Under the pieces are notes generated by a model. That model ran no database searches. It was not told the origin of the DNA and was given only the letters and a program-made list of their open reading frames with translations. This document shows, piece by piece, positions 39,058 through 47,277 of a stretch of 47,277 bases of DNA (position 1 is the stretch's first letter; each line of letters starts with the position of its first letter). Source of the DNA: DASQFU01 sp035632955 (GTDB lineage Bacteria; Eisenbacteria; RBG-16-71-46); contig DASQFU010000242.1 of the NCBI GenBank assembly GCA_035632955.1, forward strand, positions 1 to 47,277, written 5' to 3'. Both the position numbers and the translations under genes were made by a program.

Positions 39058-42000
39058 TCAGGGGGATCCCGCCTCCACCAGCTCGGCCTCGGGCACCTCG
39101 ACCGGCGCCTCGATCGGGGCCTCGCGCTCCCCGAAGCGCACCGAGACCAGCTTCGAGACGCCAAGCTCCTGCATGGTCACGCCGTAGAGGCCGTTCGCCG
39201 ATTCCATCGTCTGCTTGTTGTGCGTGATGACGACGAACTGCGTCCGGTCGCTGAAGCGCCGGAGCATCCGCAGGAAGCGCTCGACATTGGCGTCGTCCAG
39301 CGGCGCGTCGACTTCGTCCAGCAGGCAGAAGGGCGAGGGCTTGACCAGGTAGATCGCGAACAGCAACGCGATCGCGGTCAGCGCCCGTTCGCCGCCCGAC
39401 ATCAGGCTGATGCTCTGCAGGTGCTTGCCGCGGGGCTTCGCCACGATCTCGATCTCGCACTCGAGCGGATCCTCGCCCACGGCGCGCAGCTCGGCGTCGC
39501 CGCCTTCGAACAGGGTCCGGAACACGTCGCGGAAATGCCCCTGCACTTTCGCGAACGTGTCCACGAACAGCTGGCTGGCAGTGGTATTGATCTTCTCGAT
39601 CGCTTCGAGGAGCTGCGCCTTGGCGTTCACGAGATCGGCGCGCTGCTGCGTCAGGAACTGATGCCGCTCCTTCTTCTTCGTGTACTCGTCGAGCGCCAGC
39701 AGGTTGACCGGTCCGAGCCCCGCGAGGCGCTGGCGGGACTCCTCGAGCTCCGCTTCGGCGGCCGCGGCGTCGAAGCCTTCCGGCTCGGGCTCGGGGGTCC
39801 ACGCTTCGGGGTCCATCCGGTACTCGGTGCGCAGCCGCTCGAACACCCGCTGCCGCTCGGCCTGCGCCTGCACCTTCTGGAGCTCGATCTGGTGCAGCAG
39901 CTCGCCGAGCTCGGTCTGCTCGAAACGCTTCTGGCGCGCGAGCTCCTCGTCCTCGCGCACCTGTTCCTTGAGGGCGAGGAAGCGCTTCTGCAGCTCGACG
40001 ACGCGCTCCCGCTGGCCGGTCTCCGATTCGAGCAAGCCGGCGAGCCCGGACTCGAGCCCGGTGAGCTCCGCCTGGATCGCCGTCACCTTGGCGCGCGATT
40101 GGACCTCGTCTTCGCCGCGCGCGGCCACCGCCCCTTCCAGCTCGCGGCGCGTCTGCTCGGCGCGCGCCCACTGCGCCTCCCATTCTCCATACTCGCGCGA
40201 GAGCCTGAGCAATGTGTCCCGCAGCGACTGGGCCTCGGCCACCGCCGCGTCCTGGCGCTGCTCGAGCGCGTGCACTGCGCCATCCAGGTCCGCCGCCTGC
40301 GCGCGCGCCGCTTCCACCTGGCGCTGGAACTCGGCCAGATCCGCTTCGGCCTGGCTCGCCGCGCGGCTGAGCGATTCGAGCTCGGCGTCGAACGCGCCGA
40401 TCTCGCCGCCCAGGGTCTCGCCCTCGGCGGCCGCCCACTGGGCTTCGCGCACGGTCCCTTCCAGCTCGCGCATCACGACTTCGCGTGCCGTGCGCCGCTG
40501 GTCGTGGACGGCGTGCGCCGCGGCGCGCCCGCGCAGCGTCTCGGCGTGTCTCGACTCGAGCGCTTCGCGCTCGCGCCCCTGGCCCTCGATGCCGAGCTGG
40601 AGCTCGGCCAGCTTGCCGGACAGCTCGCGGATCTCCATCTCCCGATGGAGCAATCCTCCCGAGCGGCTCGGCCCGCCGGAGCGGACGCGGCCCCGCTCCC
40701 ACACTTCGCCATCGAGGCTCACGAACCTCAGGCCACCCTCCGACTGAGTTGCGAGCCGGGCGGCGGCGGCGCGATCCTCGACCACGATCACCGCGCCCAG
40801 CAGACGCTCCACCAGCGGCCGGTAAGGCGGAGCGCACCGCACCAGCTCGGAGGCGCGTCCGACGACGCCCGGCCCCTCGGGCAGAGCGGGCGACGAGCCG
40901 GCCGTCAGGGTCGCGAGATCCACCAGCGTGGCGCGCCCCTGCGCCTGCGCGCGCAGCCGCTCGAGCGCGGCTTCGAGCGACCGACGGCTTTCGGCGAGCA
41001 CGAATGCCGACGCCTCGCCGAGCGAAGCTTCCAATGCGTCGAGGTAACGGGCCGGCACTTCGAGCACGTCGGCGACCATTCCGACCAGGCCAGCCACCCG
41101 GTCCTCTTCACCGAGCAGCGAGCGCACGCCATCGGAGACGCCTTCGTAGTTGCGCTTGAGCTCGAGCAGCGTCGTCAGGCGTGAATCCGCCGCCGCGGCT
41201 TCCTGACGCAGCGTCGAGAGCGACTGATCGGCCGCCGCCAGGCTCCGGGCCAGGTCCTCGATCCCCTGCTCGCACTCGGCGACCATGCGCTGCGCTTCGT
41301 CCAGCTCGAGGTCGAATCCGGCGCGAAGCTCCTCGGCCTGGCGGACCACGCGTCCGAACTCGGCCCCGCGCTTCTCCAGCTCCTGGCGTCGGGTCGCCGC
41401 GGCGTCGCGGCGATCGCGCAGCGAGCCCTGCCGCTCCCGGATGCGCTCGCACGCGCTGCGCTTCTCGGCTTCCGCGGAGAACAGATCGAGCGAGAGCTGC
41501 CGGCGGTCGGCGGCGACGCTGCGCCGCTGCCGCAGCTCGGCCTCGACCTCGGCGAGGGTCGCCTCGGCCCGCTCGGCGCTCATCTGCGTGCTCTCGCGGG
41601 CGGCGCGGATCTCGTCCAGACGCCGCATCCCCTCGGTCTCGCGGCCGCCGACTTCGGCCAGCCGCTCGCGCAGCCGCGCCGCCTCCTCGGCGGCTTCGTC
41701 GGCGCGGCGCAGGAGCCCGGCGGCGCGCTCACGCAGGAGCACGGTTTGGTGCTCGGCCTGGACGCGGGCCTCTTCGCGGTCCCGCAGGCCACCCTGAGCG
41801 GTCGAGAGCTCGCGCTCCAGCTCGAGCAGCGTCAGTTTCCGCTGGTTGAGGGTCGCCTCGAGCGCATCCAGCGCGGCCGTCACGCCCTCCCGGCGCACGG
41901 CTTCCTCCTGCCAGCTCTCGTGCCCTTCGGACTCGTGGCGGCGCAGCGTCGCGACGCGGCCGGCGGTGAGCCTCAGGTCGAGGGTCTGGATCTCGTCGCG

Positions 42001-42654
42001 CAGGCGCTGGTAGCGGCGGGCCTTGCCGACCTGGCGCGCGAGCGAGCGCAGCTCGCGCTCGATCTCGAACACGATGTCGTTGATCCGGGTCAGGTCGCCC
42101 TCGGTGGCGTCGAGCTTGTTGAGCGTCTCCTTCTTGCGCGCCTTGTATTTCGTGATCCCGGCCGCCTCCTCGAACAGGAACCGCCGGTGGCCCGAGTTGT
42201 CCGAGAGCACCTGGTCGACCATCTGGCGCTCGATCACCGAGTAGGCGTGGCTGCCCATGCCGGTGTCGAAGAACAGGTCGCGGACGTCCCTGAGCCGGCA
42301 CGGCGTCTTGTTGATGAAGTACTCGGAAAGCCCGGAACGGAACACGCGGCGTGAGATCGTCACCTCGGTGAACTCCGTCGGCAGCACGCCCCGATCGTTC
42401 TTGAGCGTGAGATGGACTTCGGCCATCCCGAGCGGCTTGCGCCGCGGCGAGCCGTTGAAGATCACGTCCTCCATCGAGTCGCCGCGGAGCTGGCGGGCGT
42501 TCTGCTCGCCCATCACCCAGCGGATGGCGTCCGAGACGTTGGTCTTGCCGCAGCCGTTCGGGCCGATCACGCCCGTGATGCCGGCGCCGAACTGCAGCTC
42601 GGTCTTGTCGACGAAGGACTTGAACCCTTGGAGCTCGAGCTTGTAGAGGAACAT
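39058..42654 (-). CDS. smc: Chromosome segregation ATPase SMC
   Basis: The 1,198-residue condensin subunit has an N-terminal ABC head half with Walker A GPNGCGKT (31-38), a long coiled coil, a globular hinge (about 500-650, YEGVSDGVRSLLGEE to GLRFVSLDGEVWERG), a second coiled coil, and the C-terminal head half with signature LMSGGERALTAIALLFAIY (from about 1084) and Walker B CLLDEVDAPLDD (Glu1114). It loops and organises chromosomal DNA together with ScpA and ScpB, which are not in the window. The gene starts 12 bases after selA and is followed by ftsY, the common smc-ftsY order. Confidence 0.97.
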   Translation of the reverse strand: MFLYKLELQGFKSFVDKTELQFGAGITGVIGPNGCGKTNVSDAIRWVMGEQNARQLRGDSMEDVIFNGSPRRKPLGMAEVHLTLKNDRGVLPTEFTEVTISRRVFRSGLSEYFINKTPCRLRDVRDLFFDTGMGSHAYSVIERQMVDQVLSDNSGHRRFLFEEAAGITKYKARKKETLNKLDATEGDLTRINDIVFEIERELRSLARQVGKARRYQRLRDEIQTLDLRLTAGRVATLRRHESEGHESWQEEAVRREGVTAALDALEATLNQRKLTLLELERELSTAQGGLRDREEARVQAEHQTVLLRERAAGLLRRADEAAEEAARLRERLAEVGGRETEGMRRLDEIRAARESTQMSAERAEATLAEVEAELRQRRSVAADRRQLSLDLFSAEAEKRSACERIRERQGSLRDRRDAAATRRQELEKRGAEFGRVVRQAEELRAGFDLELDEAQRMVAECEQGIEDLARSLAAADQSLSTLRQEAAAADSRLTTLLELKRNYEGVSDGVRSLLGEEDRVAGLVGMVADVLEVPARYLDALEASLGEASAFVLAESRRSLEAALERLRAQAQGRATLVDLATLTAGSSPALPEGPGVVGRASELVRCAPPYRPLVERLLGAVIVVEDRAAAARLATQSEGGLRFVSLDGEVWERGRVRSGGPSRSGGLLHREMEIRELSGKLAELQLGIEGQGREREALESRHAETLRGRAAAHAVHDQRRTAREVVMRELEGTVREAQWAAAEGETLGGEIGAFDAELESLSRAASQAEADLAEFQRQVEAARAQAADLDGAVHALEQRQDAAVAEAQSLRDTLLRLSREYGEWEAQWARAEQTRRELEGAVAARGEDEVQSRAKVTAIQAELTGLESGLAGLLESETGQRERVVELQKRFLALKEQVREDEELARQKRFEQTELGELLHQIELQKVQAQAERQRVFERLRTEYRMDPEAWTPEPEPEGFDAAAAEAELEESRQRLAGLGPVNLLALDEYTKKKERHQFLTQQRADLVNAKAQLLEAIEKINTTASQLFVDTFAKVQGHFRDVFRTLFEGGDAELRAVGEDPLECEIEIVAKPRGKHLQSISLMSGGERALTAIALLFAIYLVKPSPFCLLDEVDAPLDDANVERFLRMLRRFSDRTQFVVITHNKQTMESANGLYGVTMQELGVSKLVSVRFGEREAPIEAPVEVPEAELVEAGSP

Positions 42655-42666
42655 CGAACGCTCTCT

Positions 42667-44067
42667 TTAGAGGGGAGTCTTTCCCAACGCCTCGGCGGCC
42701 TCTTCGACCTCGGGATCGCTGAGCGTGCGGACGTCCATCCTGAACTTCCCTGTTCGGATATAGCCGACTACCGGAGGGTCCGCGCCGCGGGCCCAACGGT
42801 CCAACTCGTCCACCGCGCGCTCGGGATGCTCGAGCGCGACCACCCATCCGGGCAAACGCTGGAGGGGCAACGCCCCACCGCCGACTTCGCCCGCGCCACG
42901 CTCGACCGAGACGAGCAGGCTCGGGACGCGCAGCCGAATCGCGTCGGCCAGCGCCCGCGCCCGCCGCTCGAGGGTCTCCGGCGACGATTGCAGCATCGCC
43001 AGCACGGGAATCTCCCGCACCGCGCGCGCCGCGTCGCTGTACACCGGAAGCGTGGCTTCCAGAGCCGCCAGGGTCAGCTTGTCCACCCGCAGGGCCCGCG
43101 CCAAGGGGTCCTTCCTCGCGCGCTCGACCAGGCGGCGCCGGCCGAGCAACAGGCCGGCCTGGGTGCTGCCGAGCAGCTTGTCGCCGGAGAAAGTAACGAG
43201 GTCACAGCCGGCGGTCAAACTTTCTCTCACGGTCGGCTCGCGCTCGAGTCCCATCGCCGAGAGATCGGCGAGCGCCCCGCTGCCGAGATCCTCGATCAGC
43301 GGTACGCGGTGCCGGCGCGTGAGCGCGCTCAGCTCCTCGAGCGAGGGTCGGGTGGTGAAGCCCTCGATGCGGAAGTTGCTGCGGTGGACGCGCAACACCG
43401 CGCCGACCTCACCGCGGTGGCGCTCCAGGGCGCGCTGATAATCGCGCAGGTGCGTGCGGTTGGTGGTCCCGACCTCGACCAGAGTCGCGCCGCTGCGCTC
43501 GAGGATCTCCGGAATCCGGAACGAGCCGCCGATCTCGACCAGCTCGCCGCGCGACACGACCACGCGTCGGCCCGAAGCCAGCGCCGCCAGTGCGAGCAGC
43601 ACCGCCGCCGCCCCGTTGTTCACGACCAGCGCCGACTCGGCGCCGGTCAGCCGTGTCAGCCAGCGCTCGACGCCGGCGCCGCGCTCGCTCCGGCGTCCGG
43701 TCTCGAGATCGAACTCGAGGCTGCAGTAGCCGCGACCGACCGCCTCGACGGCGGCGCGCGCGGAAAGCGCGAGCGGCGCCCGTCCGAGGTTGGTGTGGAG
43801 CACGACCCCGGTGGCGTTGAGCACCCGCCGGAGGACGGGCCGGTGCGCCTGGCGCGCGCGCTCGGCGGCCCGTTCGGCCAGCTCTTGCGCGCCTGCCGGC
43901 GCTTCGCGCCGGGCGCCAAGCCGGGCGCGCTCGGCCGCGAGCACCGCGCGCACCGACTCGACGACCAGAGTGCGAGGAAGCTCACGGGTCGCGTCGGCGA
44001 GAGCGGGATGCTGGAGGAGAGTTTCGACCGCCGGCAGAGCGCGGAGCGGGGAGGCGCGAGTCGCCAT
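42667..44067 (-). CDS. selA: L-seryl-tRNA(Sec) selenium transferase SelA
   Basis: The 466-residue PLP enzyme converts seryl-tRNA(Sec) to selenocysteinyl-tRNA(Sec) using selenophosphate. Visible motifs are LNATGVVLHTNLGRAPL, GYCSLEFDLETGRRSERG, VVNNGAAAVLLAL, VEVGTTNRTHLRDY, HRSNFRIEGF and the PLP-binding Lys297 in FSGDKLLGSTQAGL. The length is normal for bacterial SelA. Its presence predicts selenoprotein synthesis, but SelB, SelD and tRNA-Sec are not in this window. It is the first gene of the selA-smc-ftsY run. The 200 bases upstream (44068-44265) show nothing I recognise. Confidence 0.95.
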   Translation of the reverse strand: MATRASPLRALPAVETLLQHPALADATRELPRTLVVESVRAVLAAERARLGARREAPAGAQELAERAAERARQAHRPVLRRVLNATGVVLHTNLGRAPLALSARAAVEAVGRGYCSLEFDLETGRRSERGAGVERWLTRLTGAESALVVNNGAAAVLLALAALASGRRVVVSRGELVEIGGSFRIPEILERSGATLVEVGTTNRTHLRDYQRALERHRGEVGAVLRVHRSNFRIEGFTTRPSLEELSALTRRHRVPLIEDLGSGALADLSAMGLEREPTVRESLTAGCDLVTFSGDKLLGSTQAGLLLGRRRLVERARKDPLARALRVDKLTLAALEATLPVYSDAARAVREIPVLAMLQSSPETLERRARALADAIRLRVPSLLVSVERGAGEVGGGALPLQRLPGWVVALEHPERAVDELDRWARGADPPVVGYIRTGKFRMDVRTLSDPEVEEAAEALGKTPL

Positions 44068-44265
44068 GGCGCGCCATCTTAGCGGCGTGCGCGGGCGAGG
44101 GCCAGGAAATGGCCGCCGAGCGCGGCGTCGAACACACTACGGGAGGCGGCGCTCGATCGTGCGTGGAACCGACGGCGATGCTTGCGCCCGAGACGAGATC
44201 GAGAGGAGAAGCGGCCGGAGGGCGGTCCAGCGGGCTTCGAATGGGGCCCCTGAACGGCCCCAGGC

Positions 44266-44361
44266 CTATGTGGTCTTACGCGTCTTCTTGTTGGACGAAC
44301 GACGCGCGAACCACAGGACGCCGATCGCGATCACGAGCCCCCACAGAATGAACTGAAGCAT
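44266..44361 (-). CDS. 31-residue membrane microprotein downstream of tadC
   Basis: The frame MLQFILWGLVIAIGVLWFAR continues with a basic tail (RRSSNKKTRKTT), giving one transmembrane helix and a positively charged end. A strong ribosome-binding site (GGAAGGTGAG) lies 5 bases before the ATG, and the gene begins 34 bases after tadC on the same strand, so co-expression with the Tad genes is likely. I know no family for it. A short GGGGCC/GGCCCC hairpin without a T-run lies just after it. Confidence 0.6.
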   Translation of the reverse strand: MLQFILWGLVIAIGVLWFARRSSNKKTRKTT

Positions 44362-44395
44362 TGTCTCTCACCTTCCTTTCCTGGGTCGGCTTGAA

Positions 44396-45316
44396 CTACT
44401 CCCCTGCTGCCAGCGCCCGGACCAGCTGCACGGCCGCGGGCCCGAGGATGATGACCAGCAGCGCCGGGAAGATCAGGAACACGAGTGGGAACGCCAGCTT
44501 GATGCTCGCCTTGCGGGCCATCTGCTCGGCCCGCTGGCGGCGGCGGATCCGCATCGATTCGGCGTGCGCGCGCAACGACTGCGCGACCCCGGTGCCGAGA
44601 CGGTCGGTCTGGATCAACATCGCGACCAGAGCATAGATGTCGTCGACGCCCGTGCGCTCGGCCAGATTGCGGAGCGCGTCCGTGCGCGAGACGCCGGTCT
44701 GCATCTCGCGATGGACGAGGCCGAGCTCGTCCGACAACGGCCGGCTCGCGAGACGAATCTCGCCGCCCACGCGCTGCAGGGCGGCCGCCATGCCGAGGCC
44801 GGCTTCCACGCACACCACCATGAGGTCGAGCGCGTCCGGAAGCGCGGAGACGATCTCGCTGTGCCGCTGGCGCTGGACCATGCCGATCCAGAACGTCGGC
44901 AGGTAGAAGCCGACGAAACCGAGGATGAAGGAGACCATCGCCACGTTGCCGGCGGGTTTCCCGGTCGAATAGCCGATCACCATCCATGCGACCGGCAGCG
45001 TCGCGGCGAGCAGCACCTTGCTGCCCATGAACAGCACCGGCGCATCGGCGCGCCTGAACCCCGCGCGCACCAGACCGGTGCGCATCGCGTCGGTGCCGTC
45101 CTTGGCGGGCATGAAACCGCCGAGGTGCGCGATCAGCTTGAGCAACAGCGGCGGACGACGCGTGAACGACGCCGTGGTCGACGAGACGTGCTGGCCCCGC
45201 AGCTCGCGGAGCCGGACTGCGAGCGGGTCGCGCTGCGCAGCCGTGGCAGCGTGGAACGCAATGGCAGCCATGGTCACGGCGCCGAAGATCAACAGACTCA
45301 TAGCGATCAGGAGCAT
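44396..45316 (-). CDS. tadC: Tad pilus inner-membrane platform protein TadC
   Basis: The 306-residue T2SF/GspF-domain protein has an N-terminal helix (LLIAMSLLIFGAVTMAAIAF), a hydrophobic pair at about 100-145, the GspF core ALPDALDLMVVCVEAGLGMAAALQRV, HREMQTGVSRTDALRNLAERTG, ALVAMLIQTDRLGTGVAQSLRAHA, and a C-terminal helix (LAFPLVFLIFPALLVIIL). With TadB it forms the platform that assembles Flp pili. It starts 3 bases after the tadB stop. Confidence 0.92.
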   Translation of the reverse strand: MLLIAMSLLIFGAVTMAAIAFHAATAAQRDPLAVRLRELRGQHVSSTTASFTRRPPLLLKLIAHLGGFMPAKDGTDAMRTGLVRAGFRRADAPVLFMGSKVLLAATLPVAWMVIGYSTGKPAGNVAMVSFILGFVGFYLPTFWIGMVQRQRHSEIVSALPDALDLMVVCVEAGLGMAAALQRVGGEIRLASRPLSDELGLVHREMQTGVSRTDALRNLAERTGVDDIYALVAMLIQTDRLGTGVAQSLRAHAESMRIRRRQRAEQMARKASIKLAFPLVFLIFPALLVIILGPAAVQLVRALAAGE

Positions 45317-45319
45317 GGG

Positions 45320-46276
45320 CTATACCTTGATGTTGACGATCTTACGGATCGCGAGCATGCCGGCGAGCTGCATCCCCGCCGCGCTCCAGAGGAACATACG
45401 GCCGGTTTCGGTCTCGACCATCGGCCGGAAATATTCGGGCGCCATGGCGAACGTGAACAAGCCGACGCCCGTCGGCAGGCACACGAGGATCAATCCGGTC
45501 AGGCGTCCTTGCGCCGTGAAGGTCTGAATATCGCCGAGGATGCGGAAGCGGTCGCGAATCAGCTTCGCCGTGTTCTCCAGGATCTCGGCCAGATTACCGC
45601 CGGTCTCGCGCTGCAGAATGATCGCCGTGGCGAAGAAGCGCAGATCCAGGGAATCCACGCGCTTGGTCAGATTGATGAGCGAGTCACGGAAATCGAGACC
45701 CAGCGCCTGCTCTTCGACCGTGACCGCGAACTCGCCACGGACCGGCTCCGGCGACTCCTCGGCCACGATCTGCATCGCCGCCGAGAACGAGAGTCCGGCG
45801 CGCAATGCGCTCACCAGCAGGTCGAGCGCGTCCGGGAACTCGGACGCGAACGCCCTCATGCGCGCGTGCTTGCGGTAGACGACGAAGAAGTACGGCAGCG
45901 GCGCCGCCAGCGCCATGAACAGGAGCGCGGGAACGACCCGATGCGTCACGAGCACGCCGAGAAAGTACCCGCCGATCGCGAACGAAGCGATCAGCAGCAC
46001 CAGCGCGCCGACGCGCATCGTCATGCCCGCGCGGTAGAGCAGCAGCTCCAGGCGCTGGCCGAGATTCAAATGCCGGAGCACGGTGTCGAGCATCGGAATC
46101 GCGCTGTAACGCGTGTCCCGCTCCACGCCCGTGCGGGGCAGATCGCGCGCCTTGCGGGCGATGGTGCGGAGGCGCGCCTGGAGCACGCGCGCTCCTTCGC
46201 CGCCGCGATGCGCCACGAGGCCGACGCTGGCCACCACCACGGCCAGGAAGATCAGGATGCTGAAGACGAGGAACAA
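45320..46276 (-). CDS. tadB: Tad pilus inner-membrane platform protein TadB
   Basis: The 318-residue T2SF-domain protein has an N-terminal helix, a helix pair at about 90-130 and the core FPDALDLLVSALRAGLSFSAAMQIVAEES, VEEQALGLDFRDSLINLTKR, ATAIILQRETGGNLAEILENTA, with a C-terminal hydrophobic pair. The start is a TTG at 46276 supported by AGGAGGG four bases upstream. It sits 9 bases after the tadA stop. Confidence 0.92.
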   Translation of the reverse strand: MFLVFSILIFLAVVVASVGLVAHRGGEGARVLQARLRTIARKARDLPRTGVERDTRYSAIPMLDTVLRHLNLGQRLELLLYRAGMTMRVGALVLLIASFAIGGYFLGVLVTHRVVPALLFMALAAPLPYFFVVYRKHARMRAFASEFPDALDLLVSALRAGLSFSAAMQIVAEESPEPVRGEFAVTVEEQALGLDFRDSLINLTKRVDSLDLRFFATAIILQRETGGNLAEILENTAKLIRDRFRILGDIQTFTAQGRLTGLILVCLPTGVGLFTFAMAPEYFRPMVETETGRMFLWSAAGMQLAGMLAIRKIVNIKV

Positions 46277-46285
46277 GGCTCCCTC

Positions 46286-47277
46286 CTAGAGTCGGCGGCC
46301 GCGCTCGAAGATTTCGGTCGGCAGCTCGACGCCAGCCATCCGAACTCGATCCGAGCACCGTGGAACGATCCCGGTGGCCTCGAAGTGTCCCTTGACCTTG
46401 CCTTCCGGGCTGAGGCCGGTCTGCACGAAGTGGAAGATCTCCTGCATGGTCACGATCGGTCCCTCCATGCCCAGCAGCTCCTGGATGGACAGAACCTTGC
46501 GCGAACCGTCGGACATGCGCGAGACGTGCACCACGAGCTCGATCGAGGACGCGATCTGCTCGCGGATGGCGCGGTCGGGCAGGTTGTGGCCGGCCATCAG
46601 CACCAGGTTCTCCATCCGGTGCAGCGCGTCGCGCGGGCCGTTCGAGTGCAGCGTCGTCATCGAGCCGTCGTGGCCGGTGTTCATGGCCTGGAGCATGTCG
46701 AGCACTTCGTCGCCACGCACTTCGCCGACGACGATCCGGTCCGGCCGCATACGCAGCGCGTTCTTGACCAGGTCGCGTTGCGTGATCTGTCCCTTGCCCT
46801 CGATGTTCGGAGGCCGGGTCTCGAGCCGCACGACGTGAGGCTGCTGGAGCATCAGCTCCGCCGAGTCCTCGATGGTGACGATGCGCTCTTCGTTCGGGAT
46901 GTAGCGGGACATGATGTTGAGCACCGTCGTCTTGCCGGAGCCGGTGCCGCCGGTGATCAGCATGTTGAGCCGCGCCCGGCACGCGCCGGTCAGCATTTGC
47001 GCGATCTCGGGCGTGAGCGAGCCGACGGCGAGCAGGTCCTCGATCGACAGCGCGCGCCGACGGAAGCGGCGGATCGAGAGGATCGGGCCGTCGAGGGCGG
47101 CCGGCGGAATGATCGCGTTGACGCGCGAGCCGTCCGGCAGGCGCGCGTCGACCAGCGGCGTCGACTCGTCGATGCGACGGCCCACCCGCGAGATGATGCG
47201 CTCGATGATGTGACGCAGATGCGCCTCGTCCCGGAACACGACCGACGTCAGCTCCAGCTTGCCCAACCGCTCGACGT
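46286..47277 (-). CDS. tadA: Tad/CpaF pilus-assembly ATPase TadA (5' end missing)
   Basis: The last 330 residues of a GspE/VirB11-type hexameric ATPase are present; the gene runs off the right edge (in-frame residues VERL precede GKLELTSVVF). Motifs are RVNAIIPPAALDGPILSIRRF, Walker A GGTGSGKTTVLN, the Asp box TIEDSAELMLQQPHVVRLETRP, Walker B RIVVGEVRGDEVLDMLQAMNTGHDGSM and a His box TTLHSNG. It powers Flp pilus assembly with the TadB and TadC platform encoded next. Confidence 0.95.
   Translation of the reverse strand, partial: VERLGKLELTSVVFRDEAHLRHIIERIISRVGRRIDESTPLVDARLPDGSRVNAIIPPAALDGPILSIRRFRRRALSIEDLLAVGSLTPEIAQMLTGACRARLNMLITGGTGSGKTTVLNIMSRYIPNEERIVTIEDSAELMLQQPHVVRLETRPPNIEGKGQITQRDLVKNALRMRPDRIVVGEVRGDEVLDMLQAMNTGHDGSMTTLHSNGPRDALHRMENLVLMAGHNLPDRAIREQIASSIELVVHVSRMSDGSRKVLSIQELLGMEGPIVTMQEIFHFVQTGLSPEGKVKGHFEATGIVPRCSDRVRMAGVELPTEIFERGRRL

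Noticed and set aside
44068..44265. tRNA-Sec gene next to selA
   Set aside because: I looked for a long acceptor stem and a TCA anticodon loop on both strands; none was found.

Overview
The window is a high-GC bacterial chromosome segment. A C-terminal FlgD-Ig-like sorting domain (1-188), a periplasmic and outer-membrane gene set, Tad pilus genes, SelA, GlnRS and archease suggest a Gram-negative-type member of the FCB/Candidatus Eisenbacteria group. That assignment is an inference from gene style, not from a marker gene. Two stretches (about 24.1-30.8 kb and 33.2-35.8 kb) look lower in GC than the rest: one sampled 60-base line at 25321 is 60% GC, against 78% at 39061.

Layout. 1-5.7 kb: end of a secreted protein, a PurD-like ATP-grasp enzyme with glnS, a methyltransferase remnant, a DinB-fold protein, a frameshifted small membrane-protein gene and an intradiol-dioxygenase-like lipoprotein candidate. 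5.8-24 kb: an envelope and signalling block. A REC-GAF-histidine kinase is divergent from a 3,923-residue outer-membrane protein with 14 Calx-beta-like repeats, an internal OmpA domain and a C-terminal barrel. That gene is followed in the same operon by a FecR-domain protein and a membrane histidine kinase, then comes a convergent REC-kinase. 24.2-30.4 kb: a five-gene minus-strand operon encoding a P-loop NTPase, two paralogous alpha/beta hydrolases, an HlyD-type adaptor and a 7TM/ATP-grasp fusion. It is preceded by a sigma-54-type -24/-12 motif with two inverted repeats upstream.

30.8-37 kb: a GT39-type membrane glycosyltransferase, a glycine-rich stress protein, a CARDB-PASTA membrane protein with a proline minisatellite coupled to an unknown 188-residue protein (again below a sigma-54-like motif), archease and RadC. 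37-47 kb: a secreted protein, the selA-smc-ftsY group, a 31-codon membrane microprotein, and tadC, tadB and tadA (TadA runs off the right edge).

Most unusual is the 24.2-30.4 kb operon. By eye, its ATP-grasp domain has lost several nucleotide- and metal-binding residues, and one of its two hydrolases has Asn in place of the catalytic His. It therefore pairs apparently active and apparently dead enzyme folds around a membrane/export core. No database search was possible; family calls rest on motif recognition.
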